From Sphingomonas sp. KRR8 (GTDB lineage Bacteria > Pseudomonadota > Alphaproteobacteria > Sphingomonadales > Sphingomonadaceae): DNA of 64,000 bases. Within the stretch, counting starts at the first letter, position 1, and each line of letters starts with the position of its first letter. The stretch spans positions 682,001 to 746,000 of the forward strand of contig NZ_CP097462.1 in assembly GCF_023559245.1 (NCBI RefSeq). The letters are read 5' to 3'. A model generated the notes under the pieces. That model was not told the DNA's origin and searched no databases. It saw only the letters and a list, made by a program, of their open reading frames with translations. Shown piece after piece: positions 55,252-64,000 of the stretch. Made by a program: the position numbers and the translations under genes.

Positions 55252-55725
55252 TCAGGCGGCTGGCGGGTCGGCAATCATGGCGGTGAAGTTGGCCTCAGCC
55301 GCCAGCTTGCCCTCGACCAGCGCCCGTCCGCTGAACTTGCAAACGCTGCTGCGCTTCTGGACGAACTCGACATTAAGCTCGAGCAGGCAACCCGGCTCCA
55401 CCGGAGTGCGGAACTTTGCGCCATCGATGGCCATGAAATAAACCAGCTTGCCCGAGCCGGCGAGACCGAGGCTTTCCACCGCGAGCACACCCGCAGCCTG
55501 GGCCAGCGCCTCGACGATCAGCACGCCGGGCATGATCGGGCGACCGGGGAAATGACCGGCGAAGAAGGGCTCGTTGATGGTCACCGCCTTGATCGCGGTG
55601 ATGCTCTGGTCCTTGTCGAGACGGCTGACCCGATCGACCAGAAGCATGGGATAGCGGTGCGGCAGCGCGGCCATGACCGCCCGAATGTCGAGCGGGCCAA
55701 GTCCCGCGCTGCCGCCGTCCGCCAT
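55252..55725 (-). CDS. fabZ: 3-hydroxyacyl-[ACP] dehydratase FabZ
   Basis: Hot-dog-fold dehydratase of fatty-acid elongation, 157 residues. [16 protein letters not shown], catalytic His58 in [21 protein letters not shown], and Glu72 in the same stretch are typical. It directly follows skp. In most proteobacteria lpxD lies between skp and fabZ, and lpxA/lpxB follow. Those genes are absent here. Confidence 0.96.
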   Translation of the reverse strand: MADGGSAGLGPLDIRAVMAALPHRYPMLLVDRVSRLDKDQSITAIKAVTINEPFFAGHFPGRPIMPGVLIVEALAQAAGVLAVESLGLAGSGKLVYFMAIDGAKFRTPVEPGCLLELNVEFVQKRSSVCKFSGRALVEGKLAAEANFTAMIADPPAA

Positions 55726-55728
55726 GCC

Positions 55729-56313
55729 TTAGCGGCCCTGCGTCTGCTGCTGCGACTGCGGCAGCGGAGTGACGCTGACGGCCGGCAGCTGCTGGTTGAG
55801 CTGCGCGAGCACTTCGCTGGTGATGTCGACCGACGGAGCGGCGAACATCACGTCCGCCTTGGCGATCGTGACATTGGCACCACGCGACGCCGAGACACTG
55901 GCAACGATGGTCTGCAGCTTGGCGCTGATCTGCTGGTTCACGTTCGCCTGGGTCGAGGCGAGGCGCTGCTGACCCTGCTCAAGCTCCTGCTGCGCGGAGC
56001 GCTGCTGGTTCTGGAAGGCAGTGATCTTGGCCTTGAGCGCGGCGTCCGGCTCCTTGCCATTCAGGGCGGCGACCTGCTGCTGGAGCGGACCGCCCGCGGT
56101 CTGGATCTGCTGCTGCAGGGTGGCGGCGCGCTGACGCAGCGTCGTCTCCTGGCTCTGCAGCGAGGTCGAGGCGGCGCGGCATGCGGTGCACGACTGGCTG
56201 ATCTGGTCGGTGTCGACCACCGCCACAACGGCGGCCGGAACGCGCTGGGCCTGCGCGGCGGCGGGAACGAGCGCGGTGGCGGCAAGGGCCGCGACGAAAA
56301 GCTTGGTCTTCAT
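55729..56313 (-). CDS. periplasmic chaperone Skp/OmpH family
   Basis: 194 residues: signal peptide ending AAAQA, then the coiled-coil tentacle region (SLQSQETTLRQRAATLQQQI, QNQQRSAQQELEQGQQRLAS) and a final TIVASVSASRGANVTIAKAD core strand region. Gln-rich C-terminus. Chaperone for outer-membrane proteins on their way to BamA. Its ATG shares one base with the bamA TGA (TGATG). Confidence 0.92.
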   Translation of the reverse strand: MKTKLFVAALAATALVPAAAQAQRVPAAVVAVVDTDQISQSCTACRAASTSLQSQETTLRQRAATLQQQIQTAGGPLQQQVAALNGKEPDAALKAKITAFQNQQRSAQQELEQGQQRLASTQANVNQQISAKLQTIVASVSASRGANVTIAKADVMFAAPSVDITSEVLAQLNQQLPAVSVTPLPQSQQQTQGR

Positions 56314-58925
56314 CAGAATTGAGTTCCTACGTTGAACGAAAACAGCTTGGTATCGTCACCTTCCTGCTTGAGCAGGGCCTTGGCGATGTCGATGCGGAGA
56401 GGACCGAAGGGCGAGGTCCAGTTGAAGCCGATGCCGACCGAGAGGCGCGGCTTGGGCGAATCGCCCAGATATTCTTCACGGAAGCCCTGAACCTGCGTCT
56501 GTGTTGTCGTATTGCAGGTCAGGTTGGTGTCACCCGGAAGAATGGTCCGCTCCAGCGCGCCGGTCGTGGTGTTGAGGCAGCGCGCGATGAAGTTGAGGGT
56601 GGACGGGCGCTTCAGTCCGAAGACCGAGCCCGCGTCGATGTAGGCCGACGGGCGGATGCCAAGGCTGCGGAGGCCCGAGCTGGTCGGGAACTCCAGCTCG
56701 ATCCGGCCCATGTAATAAGCGCGGCCGCCGAGGCTATCGACGATGTTGTTATTCGTCGCCGCCAGCGTGCCGTCGGCGTTATAGGCCGTACGGCGAATGC
56801 GCGGACCGATACCGCGTATGTCGAACCCGCGCAGCTGCTGGCCGAAGAAGCGGTCGGTGATGCGCACCGCATCGGTGTTCGCGTTCGGAGCAGACTGCAG
56901 CGCGGCGATGTAGCCGCCCTCAGCATGGGCCGACAGGATGAAGCCACCGAACGGGTTCCAGAACTTGGTCGCGTCGGCGCGGGTCCGGACATAGCGAACG
57001 TCGCCCCCGAGGCCGGCGAAATCCTGGCCGAAGATCAGCCGCTGGCCACGGGTGGCGCGGATGCCGTTGGTGTTGTCGTAGACCGCCGTATAGCCAACCG
57101 AGCTGGTGAGCCGATTGCCGAGCTGGTCGCAGAGATACTGGCCAGCCTTGAACGGGTCGCAGACGCCGTTGGTGTAGAAGGTCGTCGGATCGAGCGTCAG
57201 CTTGTCGTTCTGCAGCGTGTAGCGCGTGCCGATGGTCACGAACTCGTTGAGCGCGAAGCCAAGCCGCAGGCCACCACCGGTCGAAACCTGGCTGTAGGTG
57301 GTGTTGCGGGTATTCCCGACGAAGTTGAAGCTGTTGAGATCGCGGCGGAACACATCCACGCCAGCCAGGATCGGCTTGTCGAACAGATATGGCTCCGTGA
57401 AGCCCAGCTGGATCGACTTGGAATAGCGCGAATAGTTGATGCCGGCGCTCAGCACCTGACCGAGGCCGCGGAAGTTGCTCTGCTCGACCGAGGCCGAGAT
57501 GATGAACCGCTCCAGGCTCGAATAACCGGCCGACAGGGACAGCTGGCCGGTCGACTTCTCCTCGACGTCGACGCCAAGCGCCACCCGGTCGGGAGCGACC
57601 TGGGTCTGCTTGATCTCAAGCTTGTCCTGGAAGAAGCCGAGGCTCTGTATCCGGTCCTGGCTGCGCTTGACCTTGAGGGTGTTGAACGCGTCGCCCTCAT
57701 TGATGCGGAATTCGCGACGGATCACCTTGTCGCGGGTGACGGTGTTGCCGCTGATGTCGATCCGGTCGACATAGACGCGCGGAGTCTCATTCACCCGGAA
57801 GGTGATGTCCATCGTCTTGGTGTCGGCATTACGGCCGTAGTCCGGTTCGATGTCCGAGAAGGCATAGCCAAGCGCGCCCGCCGCTTCCTGCAGCCGCGTG
57901 ACGGCATCTTCGATGGCCTTGGCGTTGAACCAGTCGCCCTGCTTGACCTGGGTGAGGCGGTCGATCGTCTTGGTATCGAGATCACGGATCGCCGATTCCG
58001 AGCTGATCTTCCCAAACTTGTAGCGGGGCCCTTCCTCGACGACGTAGGTGATGACGAAGTCACGACGGTCGGGCGTGAGCTCCGCCAGTGCCGAGACGAC
58101 CCGGAAGTCGGCATAGCCCTGGGTCAGGTAGAAGGCGCGCAGCTTCTGCTGGTCGGCGGCCAGACGATCGGGGTCATAGGTGTCGTTGGACTTGATGAAG
58201 CCCAGCGGCCCGCCGGCTTGTTTGGTATACATCTCCTTGCGGAGGCGACCGTCCGGGAAAGCGTTGTTCCCGATGATGTTGATCGCCCGGACCTTCGACA
58301 ACGGACCTTCGCTGATCTCGAACACGAGGTCGACGCGGTTCTGGTCGAGGTTGACGGTCTTCGGCTCAACACGTGCACCGAAGCGGCCCTGGCGCTTGTA
58401 GAGCTCAATGATCCGCTCGACATCGGAGCGGACCTTGGAACGAGTGAAGATCTGCCGCGGCGCAAGCTTGATCTCGGGCGTGATCTTGTCGTCCTTGATC
58501 CGCTTGTTGCCCTCCAGCACGATGCGGTTGATGACCGGGTTCTCGCGAATGGCGATCACCAGATTGCCGGTGTCCGCACCCTCGATCTGCGCGTCGGCAA
58601 ACAGTTCGGTCGCGTAGAGGTCCTTGATGGCCTGGTCGAGCTTCTCGGCGTCGTAAGTCTGGCCGGGCGCCAGATTGGCGTAGGAGCGGACGGTCTCCGG
58701 CTCCAGACGCTCGGCACCGCGCACGGAGATGGAGCGGATCACCCGCTGCTGAGGTGCAGGCGCAGCAGTCGCGGCGGTCGCGGGAGCGGCTGCGGGCTGA
58801 GCCGGAGCAGGCGATGGAGCGGAAGCCTGAGCAAGCGCAGGAGCGGCCCAGCCGGACAGAACGGTTCCGATCAGCAGCGCAGCGCCAAGACGGCGGCTGG
58901 TGGTCAGAGTTGCATTGGAATTCAC
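56313..58925 (-). CDS. bamA: outer membrane protein assembly factor BamA
   Basis: 870 residues from GTG 58925 (NSNATLTTSRRLGAALLIGT, signal peptide to about ALAQA). An Ala/Pro linker follows. Five POTRA repeats are visible from SISVRGAERLEPETVRSYAN to about residue 430. The C-terminal 16-stranded barrel includes RGFDIRGIGPR (the conserved RGF loop) and ends NVGTQF with the terminal Phe. GGGGA lies about seven bases before the GTG. Separated from rseP by 98 bp, so it may have its own promoter. Confidence 0.96.
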   Translation of the reverse strand: MNSNATLTTSRRLGAALLIGTVLSGWAAPALAQASAPSPAPAQPAAAPATAATAAPAPQQRVIRSISVRGAERLEPETVRSYANLAPGQTYDAEKLDQAIKDLYATELFADAQIEGADTGNLVIAIRENPVINRIVLEGNKRIKDDKITPEIKLAPRQIFTRSKVRSDVERIIELYKRQGRFGARVEPKTVNLDQNRVDLVFEISEGPLSKVRAINIIGNNAFPDGRLRKEMYTKQAGGPLGFIKSNDTYDPDRLAADQQKLRAFYLTQGYADFRVVSALAELTPDRRDFVITYVVEEGPRYKFGKISSESAIRDLDTKTIDRLTQVKQGDWFNAKAIEDAVTRLQEAAGALGYAFSDIEPDYGRNADTKTMDITFRVNETPRVYVDRIDISGNTVTRDKVIRREFRINEGDAFNTLKVKRSQDRIQSLGFFQDKLEIKQTQVAPDRVALGVDVEEKSTGQLSLSAGYSSLERFIISASVEQSNFRGLGQVLSAGINYSRYSKSIQLGFTEPYLFDKPILAGVDVFRRDLNSFNFVGNTRNTTYSQVSTGGGLRLGFALNEFVTIGTRYTLQNDKLTLDPTTFYTNGVCDPFKAGQYLCDQLGNRLTSSVGYTAVYDNTNGIRATRGQRLIFGQDFAGLGGDVRYVRTRADATKFWNPFGGFILSAHAEGGYIAALQSAPNANTDAVRITDRFFGQQLRGFDIRGIGPRIRRTAYNADGTLAATNNNIVDSLGGRAYYMGRIELEFPTSSGLRSLGIRPSAYIDAGSVFGLKRPSTLNFIARCLNTTTGALERTILPGDTNLTCNTTTQTQVQGFREEYLGDSPKPRLSVGIGFNWTSPFGPLRIDIAKALLKQEGDDTKLFSFNVGTQF

Positions 58926-59023
58926 GCGCGTCCCCGCTTCATGGATGGATGATGGCGCCGCCCCCGCACACGACCATCGAATTTGGCGCCCGCCCTGCCC
59001 CAGACGCCCGACTTGTTCAAGCA

Positions 59024-60154
59024 TTAGCCCGCCAAATGGCCAATTCTCTCCCACAGGCCGAATGAGCCCAGGTCGTTGAAGGTGGTGAACAGAAACAGGG
59101 TCGCGATGGCAGCCAAGCCGCCCCGGAACACCCATTCCTGCGCCCGCTCGCCAAGCGGACGGCGGCGAACCGCCTCGACCACGTAGAGGGCGAGGTGCCC
59201 GCCGTCGAGCATGGGGACTGGCAGCAGGTTGATGAACCCGAGGTTTATCGAGAAGAGCGCAATCAGCTGGATGAAGTCGATGGGACCAAGCGTGGCGAAT
59301 TGACCGGCAATCTGCGCCATCTTGATCGCCCCGTGCAGCTCGTTCAGCGGACGGCGGCCACTGATCAGCTGCCAGATACCCTCCGCCATCGAGCGGGTGG
59401 TGCCCCAGGTCGCGGCGATGGCCTGCGGCAGCAGCTCCAACGGACCGACCTTGGCAAAGACGGGCTTGGGCGTGGCCACGCCAAGGCGGCCGACCTCGAA
59501 CCGCTGCCCGAAGCGATCGACCTCCACGGCGCGGCCGAGCGTCAGCGGAGTGTCGAAGGCGCGGCCGTTCCGCTCGATCCGCACGACGACGCGCTCACCG
59601 GGCCGCATCACCGTATAGGAGCTCAGCTCGCGGAAGGTATCGATCTCGCGCCCGTTCATCGCCAGCACTCGGTCGCCCGGCTGAAAGCCGGCCTTCTCCG
59701 CGGCGCTGCCTTGGGCGACACCCGCGAACACCGGTGGCGTGCGCGGAACGCCATAGGCCATGAAGAAGCCGGCGAAAATCAGGATGGCGAGCAGGAAGTT
59801 GGCAGCGGGCCCCGCCAGTACCACCAGGAAACGCTGCCATACCGCCTTGGCGTGGAATGCCTCGGCGCGCTCCTCGGGCGTTAGCTGATCCAAATCCTTG
59901 CCCATGCTGGCCGGATCCATGTCGCCGCTGAAGCGAACATAGCCGCCCAAAGGAAGCCAGCCGATTTTCCAGCGGGTGCCCCTCTTGTCGGTCCAGCCGG
60001 CGATCTCATGCCCGAAGCCGATGGAAAAGGTCTTCGCCCCGATCCCGCACCAGCGGCCTACCAGATAGTGGCCCATCTCATGGATGAAGACGAGCGGGCC
60101 GATGGCGGCAAGGAATGCGACCACGATCAACCAGACTGGCGGCTGAGCGAGCAT
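59024..60154 (-). CDS. rseP: site-2 protease RseP
   Basis: Intramembrane zinc metalloprotease of 376 residues. HEMGH at 25-29 (His25, Glu26, His29) lies in the first helix, a PDZ domain in the middle (QPGDRVLAMNGREIDTFREL), and the LDGGH motif NLLPVPMLDGGHLALYV near 315-331. Cleaves membrane-bound anti-sigma factors and remnant signal peptides. Its ATG shares one base with the dxr stop (TGATG). Confidence 0.96.
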   Translation of the reverse strand: MLAQPPVWLIVVAFLAAIGPLVFIHEMGHYLVGRWCGIGAKTFSIGFGHEIAGWTDKRGTRWKIGWLPLGGYVRFSGDMDPASMGKDLDQLTPEERAEAFHAKAVWQRFLVVLAGPAANFLLAILIFAGFFMAYGVPRTPPVFAGVAQGSAAEKAGFQPGDRVLAMNGREIDTFRELSSYTVMRPGERVVVRIERNGRAFDTPLTLGRAVEVDRFGQRFEVGRLGVATPKPVFAKVGPLELLPQAIAATWGTTRSMAEGIWQLISGRRPLNELHGAIKMAQIAGQFATLGPIDFIQLIALFSINLGFINLLPVPMLDGGHLALYVVEAVRRRPLGERAQEWVFRGGLAAIATLFLFTTFNDLGSFGLWERIGHLAG

Positions 60155-61317
60155 CAGGCGGCGATACCGGCGACTTGGACACGGACCCGGTCACGGGTCC
60201 TCCGATCGAGGTTGACGACCTCGGCGATGGTGGCGGGCGCGGGTTCGTTCATCGTCTGCAACGCCTGCTCTACGAAGCGAGCGATGTCCCCGAAATGAAT
60301 GGTGTTCTCGAGAAAGGCCGCAACGGCGATCTCGTTGGCGGCGTTGAGCACCGCCGGCGCCGCACCGCCCTGCTCCAGCGCCTGGCGAGCAAGGCGCAGG
60401 GCTGGGAAACGCCCCGGATCGGGCGCCTCGAAGTCGAGCCGCCCCGCGGCGACCAGATCGAGCCTCACGACCTTGGTCTCCATCCGCTCCGGCCAGGCGA
60501 GCGTGTGGGCAATCGGCACCCGCATATCGGAAGGTCCAAGCTGCGCCAGCATGGACCCGTCGGCATATTCGACCAGGCTGTGAACGATAGACTGCGGGTG
60601 GACGAGCACGTCGATCCGCTCGGAAGGAATTCCGAACAGGTAATGAGCCTCGATCAGCTCAAGACCCTTGTTCATCATCGTCGCACTGTCGACGGAGATC
60701 TTGGCGCCCATCGACCAGTTCGGGTGCGCTACCGCTTCGGCAGGGCTCGCGCGCGCCATCTCCTCCGCCGAGCGCGTGCGGAACGGGCCACCGCTTGCAG
60801 TGAGGATCAGTCTTGAGACGCGCTCGATGTCTTGCCCTGCAAGACACTGGAATATCGCGTTATGTTCGCTGTCGACGGGAAGGATGGTGGCACCGGAACG
60901 CCGGGCTGCGTCCGTCATCAGCGCTCCCGCTGTGACCAGCGCTTCCTTGTTGGCGAGGGCAACCGTCTTGCCAGCAGCGATTGCGGCCATGACCGGCTCT
61001 AGTCCGGCGCAGCCGACGATGGCGGCCATGACCCATTCGGCTTCGCCCGCCGCGGCTTCAGCCAGCGCCTCTAGCCCCGCGCCGGTCTCAACACCGCTGC
61101 CGGCCAGTGCTTCGCGGAGCTCAGGGAGCAATCGCTCGTCCGCGACGGCGGCGAAACGTGCACCCAGACGCTTCGCGTCGGCGGCAAGCTGGACCACATT
61201 GCTGGCGGCGGTGAGCGCGATGACCTCGAACCGCTCGGGCGCGGCGGTCAGAAGATCGATCGTCGACTGGCCGATGGAGCCCGTTGCACCGAGGATGGAG
61301 ACCTTGCGTCGGCTCAT
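60154..61317 (-). CDS. dxr: 1-deoxy-D-xylulose 5-phosphate reductoisomerase
   Basis: MEP-pathway enzyme of 387 residues making MEP for isoprenoids. NADPH motif GATGSIGQST (10-19), ALANKEALVTAG, VDSEHNAIFQCL with the metal ligands, TASGGPFR, and SMGAKISVDSATMMNKGLE. ATGA overlap with cdsA at its start and TGATG with rseP at its end. Supplies IPP for the undecaprenyl synthase encoded upstream. Confidence 0.97.
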   Translation of the reverse strand: MSRRKVSILGATGSIGQSTIDLLTAAPERFEVIALTAASNVVQLAADAKRLGARFAAVADERLLPELREALAGSGVETGAGLEALAEAAAGEAEWVMAAIVGCAGLEPVMAAIAAGKTVALANKEALVTAGALMTDAARRSGATILPVDSEHNAIFQCLAGQDIERVSRLILTASGGPFRTRSAEEMARASPAEAVAHPNWSMGAKISVDSATMMNKGLELIEAHYLFGIPSERIDVLVHPQSIVHSLVEYADGSMLAQLGPSDMRVPIAHTLAWPERMETKVVRLDLVAAGRLDFEAPDPGRFPALRLARQALEQGGAAPAVLNAANEIAVAAFLENTIHFGDIARFVEQALQTMNEPAPATIAEVVNLDRRTRDRVRVQVAGIAA

Positions 61318-61961
61318 TGCAGCCCCGCCAGGACCGCCAGTCCAGTCAGCGTCGCCACCGGGATGAGACCGTCGAGGCGGTCAAGCACGCCGCCATGTCC
61401 CGGGATGAGCGAGCCGGAGTCCTTCACCCCCGCCTTGCGCTTGAGCCAACTCTCGAACAGGTCGCCGCCAGCGGACGCCAGCGCGAATAGCGGCGCCAAC
61501 ACCAGCCATGGCCAGGAAAGGTGCGTCGACTGAGCCCAGATGCCGCCTAGCAGGGTGGCCGCGATCAAGCCGCCGACGAGGCCCGAGATGGTCTTGTTGG
61601 GACTGATCGATGGGGCAAGCTTGAGACCGCCAAACGTCCGTCCCGTGAAGTAGGCGCCGATGTCGGCCGACCAGGTCACGATGAAAGCCCAAAGTACGAG
61701 TTCGAAGCCCTTGGCACCCGCCGGCACTCCCGCCCGCTCGCGCACCCACAGCAAAGCCAGCGCCGGCAGCAGCGCATAAGCGAAGCCGGCCAGATGCCAG
61801 CCGACGCCCCAGCCCTTCACCAGCCGTGACCACTCGTAGTAGATCCCGGTCGCCGCAGCGGCCACGAAGAGGGCGAAGACCGTCCCGCCCAGCCACTCGG
61901 CAAGCAGCGCGATCATGACCATCACGAGCCCGGCGAGGCTCCGCAGGGCGAGTTCGCTCAC
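61314..61961 (-). CDS. cdsA: phosphatidate cytidylyltransferase CdsA
   Basis: 215-residue membrane protein making CDP-diacylglycerol. Several membrane helices are followed by the CDP-alcohol signature: DIGAYFTGRTFGGLKLAPSI (about 110-129), SPNKTISGLVGGL, and the hallmark DSGSLIPGHGGVLDRLDGL (about 181-199). Short for the family, lacking extra N-terminal helices. Overlaps uppS and dxr by 4 nt each. Confidence 0.95.
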   Translation of the reverse strand: MSELALRSLAGLVMVMIALLAEWLGGTVFALFVAAAATGIYYEWSRLVKGWGVGWHLAGFAYALLPALALLWVRERAGVPAGAKGFELVLWAFIVTWSADIGAYFTGRTFGGLKLAPSISPNKTISGLVGGLIAATLLGGIWAQSTHLSWPWLVLAPLFALASAGGDLFESWLKRKAGVKDSGSLIPGHGGVLDRLDGLIPVATLTGLAVLAGLQ

Positions 61962-62728
61962 CGGCCGCCGAACCGCCGCTGACGGCGGGCGTAATCCGCA
62001 AGCGCATCGCCAAACGCCGCCTCGTCGAAATCAGGCCACAACACGTCGGTGAAGATGAGCTCGGCATAGGCCGCCTGCCACAGCAGGAAGTTGCTCAAGC
62101 GCACTTCGCCCGAAGTGCGGATGACGAGATCGAGCGGCGGCAGGTCGCGGGTCTGAAGGAGGTCCGCGATCGCCTGCTCGTCAATGTCGGCCGGGACGAT
62201 GTCGCCCGCGACCGCGCGTTCGGCCAGCTGGCGGGCAGCGGCGGCAATCTCCGCCTGGCTGCCGTAATTCAGGGCGACCACGAGGGTCAGCCGCTTGTTG
62301 TCGCGGGTCTGCTCGACCGCCCGCTCGAGCCGGGCGAACAACTCGTCCCCGAAGCTGCGGGGCTCACCGATCAGCTTGAGCCGGACGCCCTGCTTCTGAA
62401 GCGTGGCAAGTTCACGCTCGACGTAAAAGCGCAGCAGGCCCTTGAGGTCGCTGACCTCTTCCTCGGAACGGCGCCAGTTCTCGCTCGAGAAGGCGTAGAT
62501 GGTGAGGCACTCGACGCCCGCGTCCACCGCCGCCTGCATGGCGTTGCGAACCGCCTCGGCACCAGCACGGTGACCGGCCACCCTCGGCAAGCCGCGACGC
62601 TCGGCCCACCGGCCATTGCCGTCCATGATGATGGCAACGTGGCGGGGAACCCGCGCGGACGCCTCGTCGGCGGAGCCCGGGCGCCCCGCGGCGGCGTCCG
62701 GCGCACGCGGGGTAGCCGGGATCGTCAC
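61958..62728 (-). CDS. uppS: undecaprenyl pyrophosphate synthase (cis-prenyltransferase)
   Basis: 256 residues: [20 protein letters not shown] with Asp36, followed by [26 protein letters not shown] and [20 protein letters not shown] near residue 205. Makes the C55 carrier for peptidoglycan and exopolysaccharide. An extra N-terminal stretch of about 28 residues rich in Ala/Pro precedes the fold. The GTG start overlaps the frr stop (GTGA). Confidence 0.96.
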   Translation of the reverse strand: MTIPATPRAPDAAAGRPGSADEASARVPRHVAIIMDGNGRWAERRGLPRVAGHRAGAEAVRNAMQAAVDAGVECLTIYAFSSENWRRSEEEVSDLKGLLRFYVERELATLQKQGVRLKLIGEPRSFGDELFARLERAVEQTRDNKRLTLVVALNYGSQAEIAAAARQLAERAVAGDIVPADIDEQAIADLLQTRDLPPLDLVIRTSGEVRLSNFLLWQAAYAELIFTDVLWPDFDEAAFGDALADYARRQRRFGGR

Positions 62729-63282
62729 TTGTTGAGGATTTCCTTTTCCTTGGCCTGAGCCGCGCCATCGATCTCCTTGATCGTGTCGTCGGTCATCTTC
62801 TGGACCTCGGTGTCGAGCCGCTTGTGCTCGTCCTCGGAGATTTCCTTCTTCTTCTCGTCGTTCTTGAGCGCGTCCATCGCGTCTCGGCGGACATTGCGAA
62901 CGGCGATGCGCGCCTTCTCCGCATACTGGCTGGCGAGCTTGGCCAGTTCCTTACGGCGCTCCTCGGTCAGATCCGGGATCGGCAGGCGGATCATCTGCCC
63001 GTCGGTGATCGGGTTGATGCCAAGGCCGGCGCTGCGGATCGCCTTCTCGACCGCGTTCATGTTCGAGCGATCCCACACCTGGACCGAGATCAGCCGCGGC
63101 TCAGGCACCGAAACGGTCGCGACCTGGTTGAGCGGCATGTTCGCGCCATACACCTCAACCTGGACGGGATCGAGCAGCGCGGTCGACGCGCGCCCGGTGC
63201 GCAGACCGCCAAGGTCGTGCTTCAGGGCTTCCACGGCGCCGTGCATGCGGCGCTGCACATCGGCCTTGTCATAGGAGGGCAT
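62725..63282 (-). CDS. frr: ribosome recycling factor
   Basis: 185 residues from [73 protein letters not shown] and the long terminal helix are characteristic. The longer in-frame start at 63396 is pyrH shadow. Four nt separate it from pyrH, and its ribosome site lies within the pyrH end. Confidence 0.97.
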   Translation of the reverse strand: MPSYDKADVQRRMHGAVEALKHDLGGLRTGRASTALLDPVQVEVYGANMPLNQVATVSVPEPRLISVQVWDRSNMNAVEKAIRSAGLGINPITDGQMIRLPIPDLTEERRKELAKLASQYAEKARIAVRNVRRDAMDALKNDEKKKEISEDEHKRLDTEVQKMTDDTIKEIDGAAQAKEKEILNK

Positions 63283-63286
63283 ATTC

Positions 63287-64000
63287 TCAAGCTCCTTCGG
63301 TCTGAACGGTCGTCGCGGTGCCTTCGCCGGCCAGCACGCGGGCAAGATTGCCCGGCTGGCGGATGTTGAAGACGACGATCGGGATTTCATTGTCACGGCA
63401 AAGCGCCACAGCGGCGGCGTCCATCACCTTGAGGTTGTCGGCAAGAACGCGCGAATAGCTCAGCGTTTCATAGCGCTTGGCGTTGCTGACCTTCTTGGGG
63501 TCGGCATCGTAGACGCCGTCGACGCTGGTGCCCTTGAACAGGGCATCGCAGCCCATCTCGGCCGCGCGCAGGGCAGCGGCGGTGTCGGTGGTGAAATAAG
63601 GATTGCCCGTGCCGGCAGCGAAAATGACGATGCGGCCCTTCTCCATGTGCCGGAGGGCGCGGCGACGGACATAAGGTTCGCTGACGCTGGCCATCGGAAT
63701 CGCCGACTGAACGCGGGTGTCGACGCCAGCCTTTTCGAGTGCATTCTGGACGGCAAGCGCGTTCATCACAGTCGCCAGCATGCCCATGTAATCGCCGGTC
63801 GCCCGGTCGAAGCCGCGCGCGGCGGCGGCCATGCCCCGGAAGATGTTGCCCCCGCCGATCACCAGGCAGAGCTCATGGCCCTGCGCCTTGGCGGCGGCGA
63901 TCTCGGCGGCAAGGCCGGCCACCGTCTCCGGGTCGATGCCGAACTGGCCAGGCCCCATCAGCGCCTCACCTGACAGCTTCAGCAGGATCCGGTTGAAGCG
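63287..64000 (-). CDS. pyrH: uridylate kinase PyrH (partial, 5' end outside window)
   Basis: The frame is open to the right edge with no stop; the first visible codons encode [20 protein letters not shown], the usual PyrH N-terminus, so the true start lies beyond 64000. The amino-acid-kinase fold is seen in [51 protein letters not shown] and [13 protein letters not shown] kinase at the head of the visible envelope cluster. Confidence 0.96.
   Translation of the reverse strand, partial: RFNRILLKLSGEALMGPGQFGIDPETVAGLAAEIAAAKAQGHELCLVIGGGNIFRGMAAAARGFDRATGDYMGMLATVMNALAVQNALEKAGVDTRVQSAIPMASVSEPYVRRRALRHMEKGRIVIFAAGTGNPYFTTDTAAALRAAEMGCDALFKGTSVDGVYDADPKKVSNAKRYETLSYSRVLADNLKVMDAAAVALCRDNEIPIVVFNIRQPGNLARVLAGEGTATTVQTEGA

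Noticed and set aside
56319..58952. 877-codon plus-strand frame opposite bamA
   Set aside because: Long only because antisense stops are rare at this GC content; bamA on the minus strand has POTRA and barrel motifs.

Overview
This 64 kb window is high-GC chromosomal DNA from an alphaproteobacterium, almost certainly a member of the Sphingomonadaceae. The main reasons are an exosortase of the XrtV type with EpsI- and EpsD-like partners and two PEPxxWA-CTERM proteins, a proteobacterial aa3-oxidase subunit IV microprotein beside pntA, and an envelope cluster (pyrH to fabZ) that lacks the usual lpxD/lpxA/lpxB genes, as expected for bacteria that use glycosphingolipids instead of LPS. No insertion sequence, prophage or CRISPR array was seen. 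The left and right edges cut through genes (a glycosyltransferase and pyrH).

Layout. (1) 1-6051, minus strand: a polysaccharide operon with a transglutaminase-like protein related to lasso-peptide B2 proteases, an EpsG-type polymerase, rmlACBD for dTDP-L-rhamnose and a glycosyltransferase running off the edge. (2) 6075-13200: a CAT-anticodon tRNA, argR, a divergent argCJBFG operon with a tandem ARG-box-like operator between them, and a convergent argH. (3) 13234-26942: a cytosolic histidine kinase, a TPR protein, yaaA, gyrA, a host-attachment-type protein, a decayed diguanylate cyclase, DUF488, uvrC-recO-apaG, a TonB-like protein, a GFA-fold protein, a GreA/GreB-like factor and an Asp/Glu racemase. 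(4) 27156-34178: the pntAA-pntAB-pntB transhydrogenase set, split by about 4 kb that carries a CHASE2-GGDEF-EAL protein, a possible 14-codon Trp-rich microgene with its own terminator, yjbQ and a YbaK-type deacylase.

(5) 34289-47387: an extracytoplasmic polysaccharide and protein-sorting island: sigma-54 regulator, phosphodiester glycosidase lipoprotein, EpsD-like lipoprotein, XrtV accessory protein, EpsI, XrtV, two glycosyltransferases, a UDP-glucuronate decarboxylase, two PEP-CTERM proteins, a CAP-domain protein, an L,D-transpeptidase and a GDP-mannose pyrophosphorylase. (6) 47442-50709: lemA, a DUF2207 protein, an acetyltransferase and rpmE. (7) 50800-55245: a cobalamin riboswitch followed by a tightly overlapped btuB-btuF-btuC-btuD operon. 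(8) 55252-64000, minus strand: the envelope operon pyrH-frr-uppS-cdsA-dxr-rseP-bamA-skp-fabZ.

The functional themes are surface polysaccharide and surface-protein export, arginine synthesis under ArgR, vitamin B12 uptake under a riboswitch, and core envelope and isoprenoid assembly. The least explained items are the 14-codon microgene at 31850, the B2-like protease without a precursor peptide, the alternating CG palindrome upstream of gyrA, and a perfect 24-bp palindrome at 36537.
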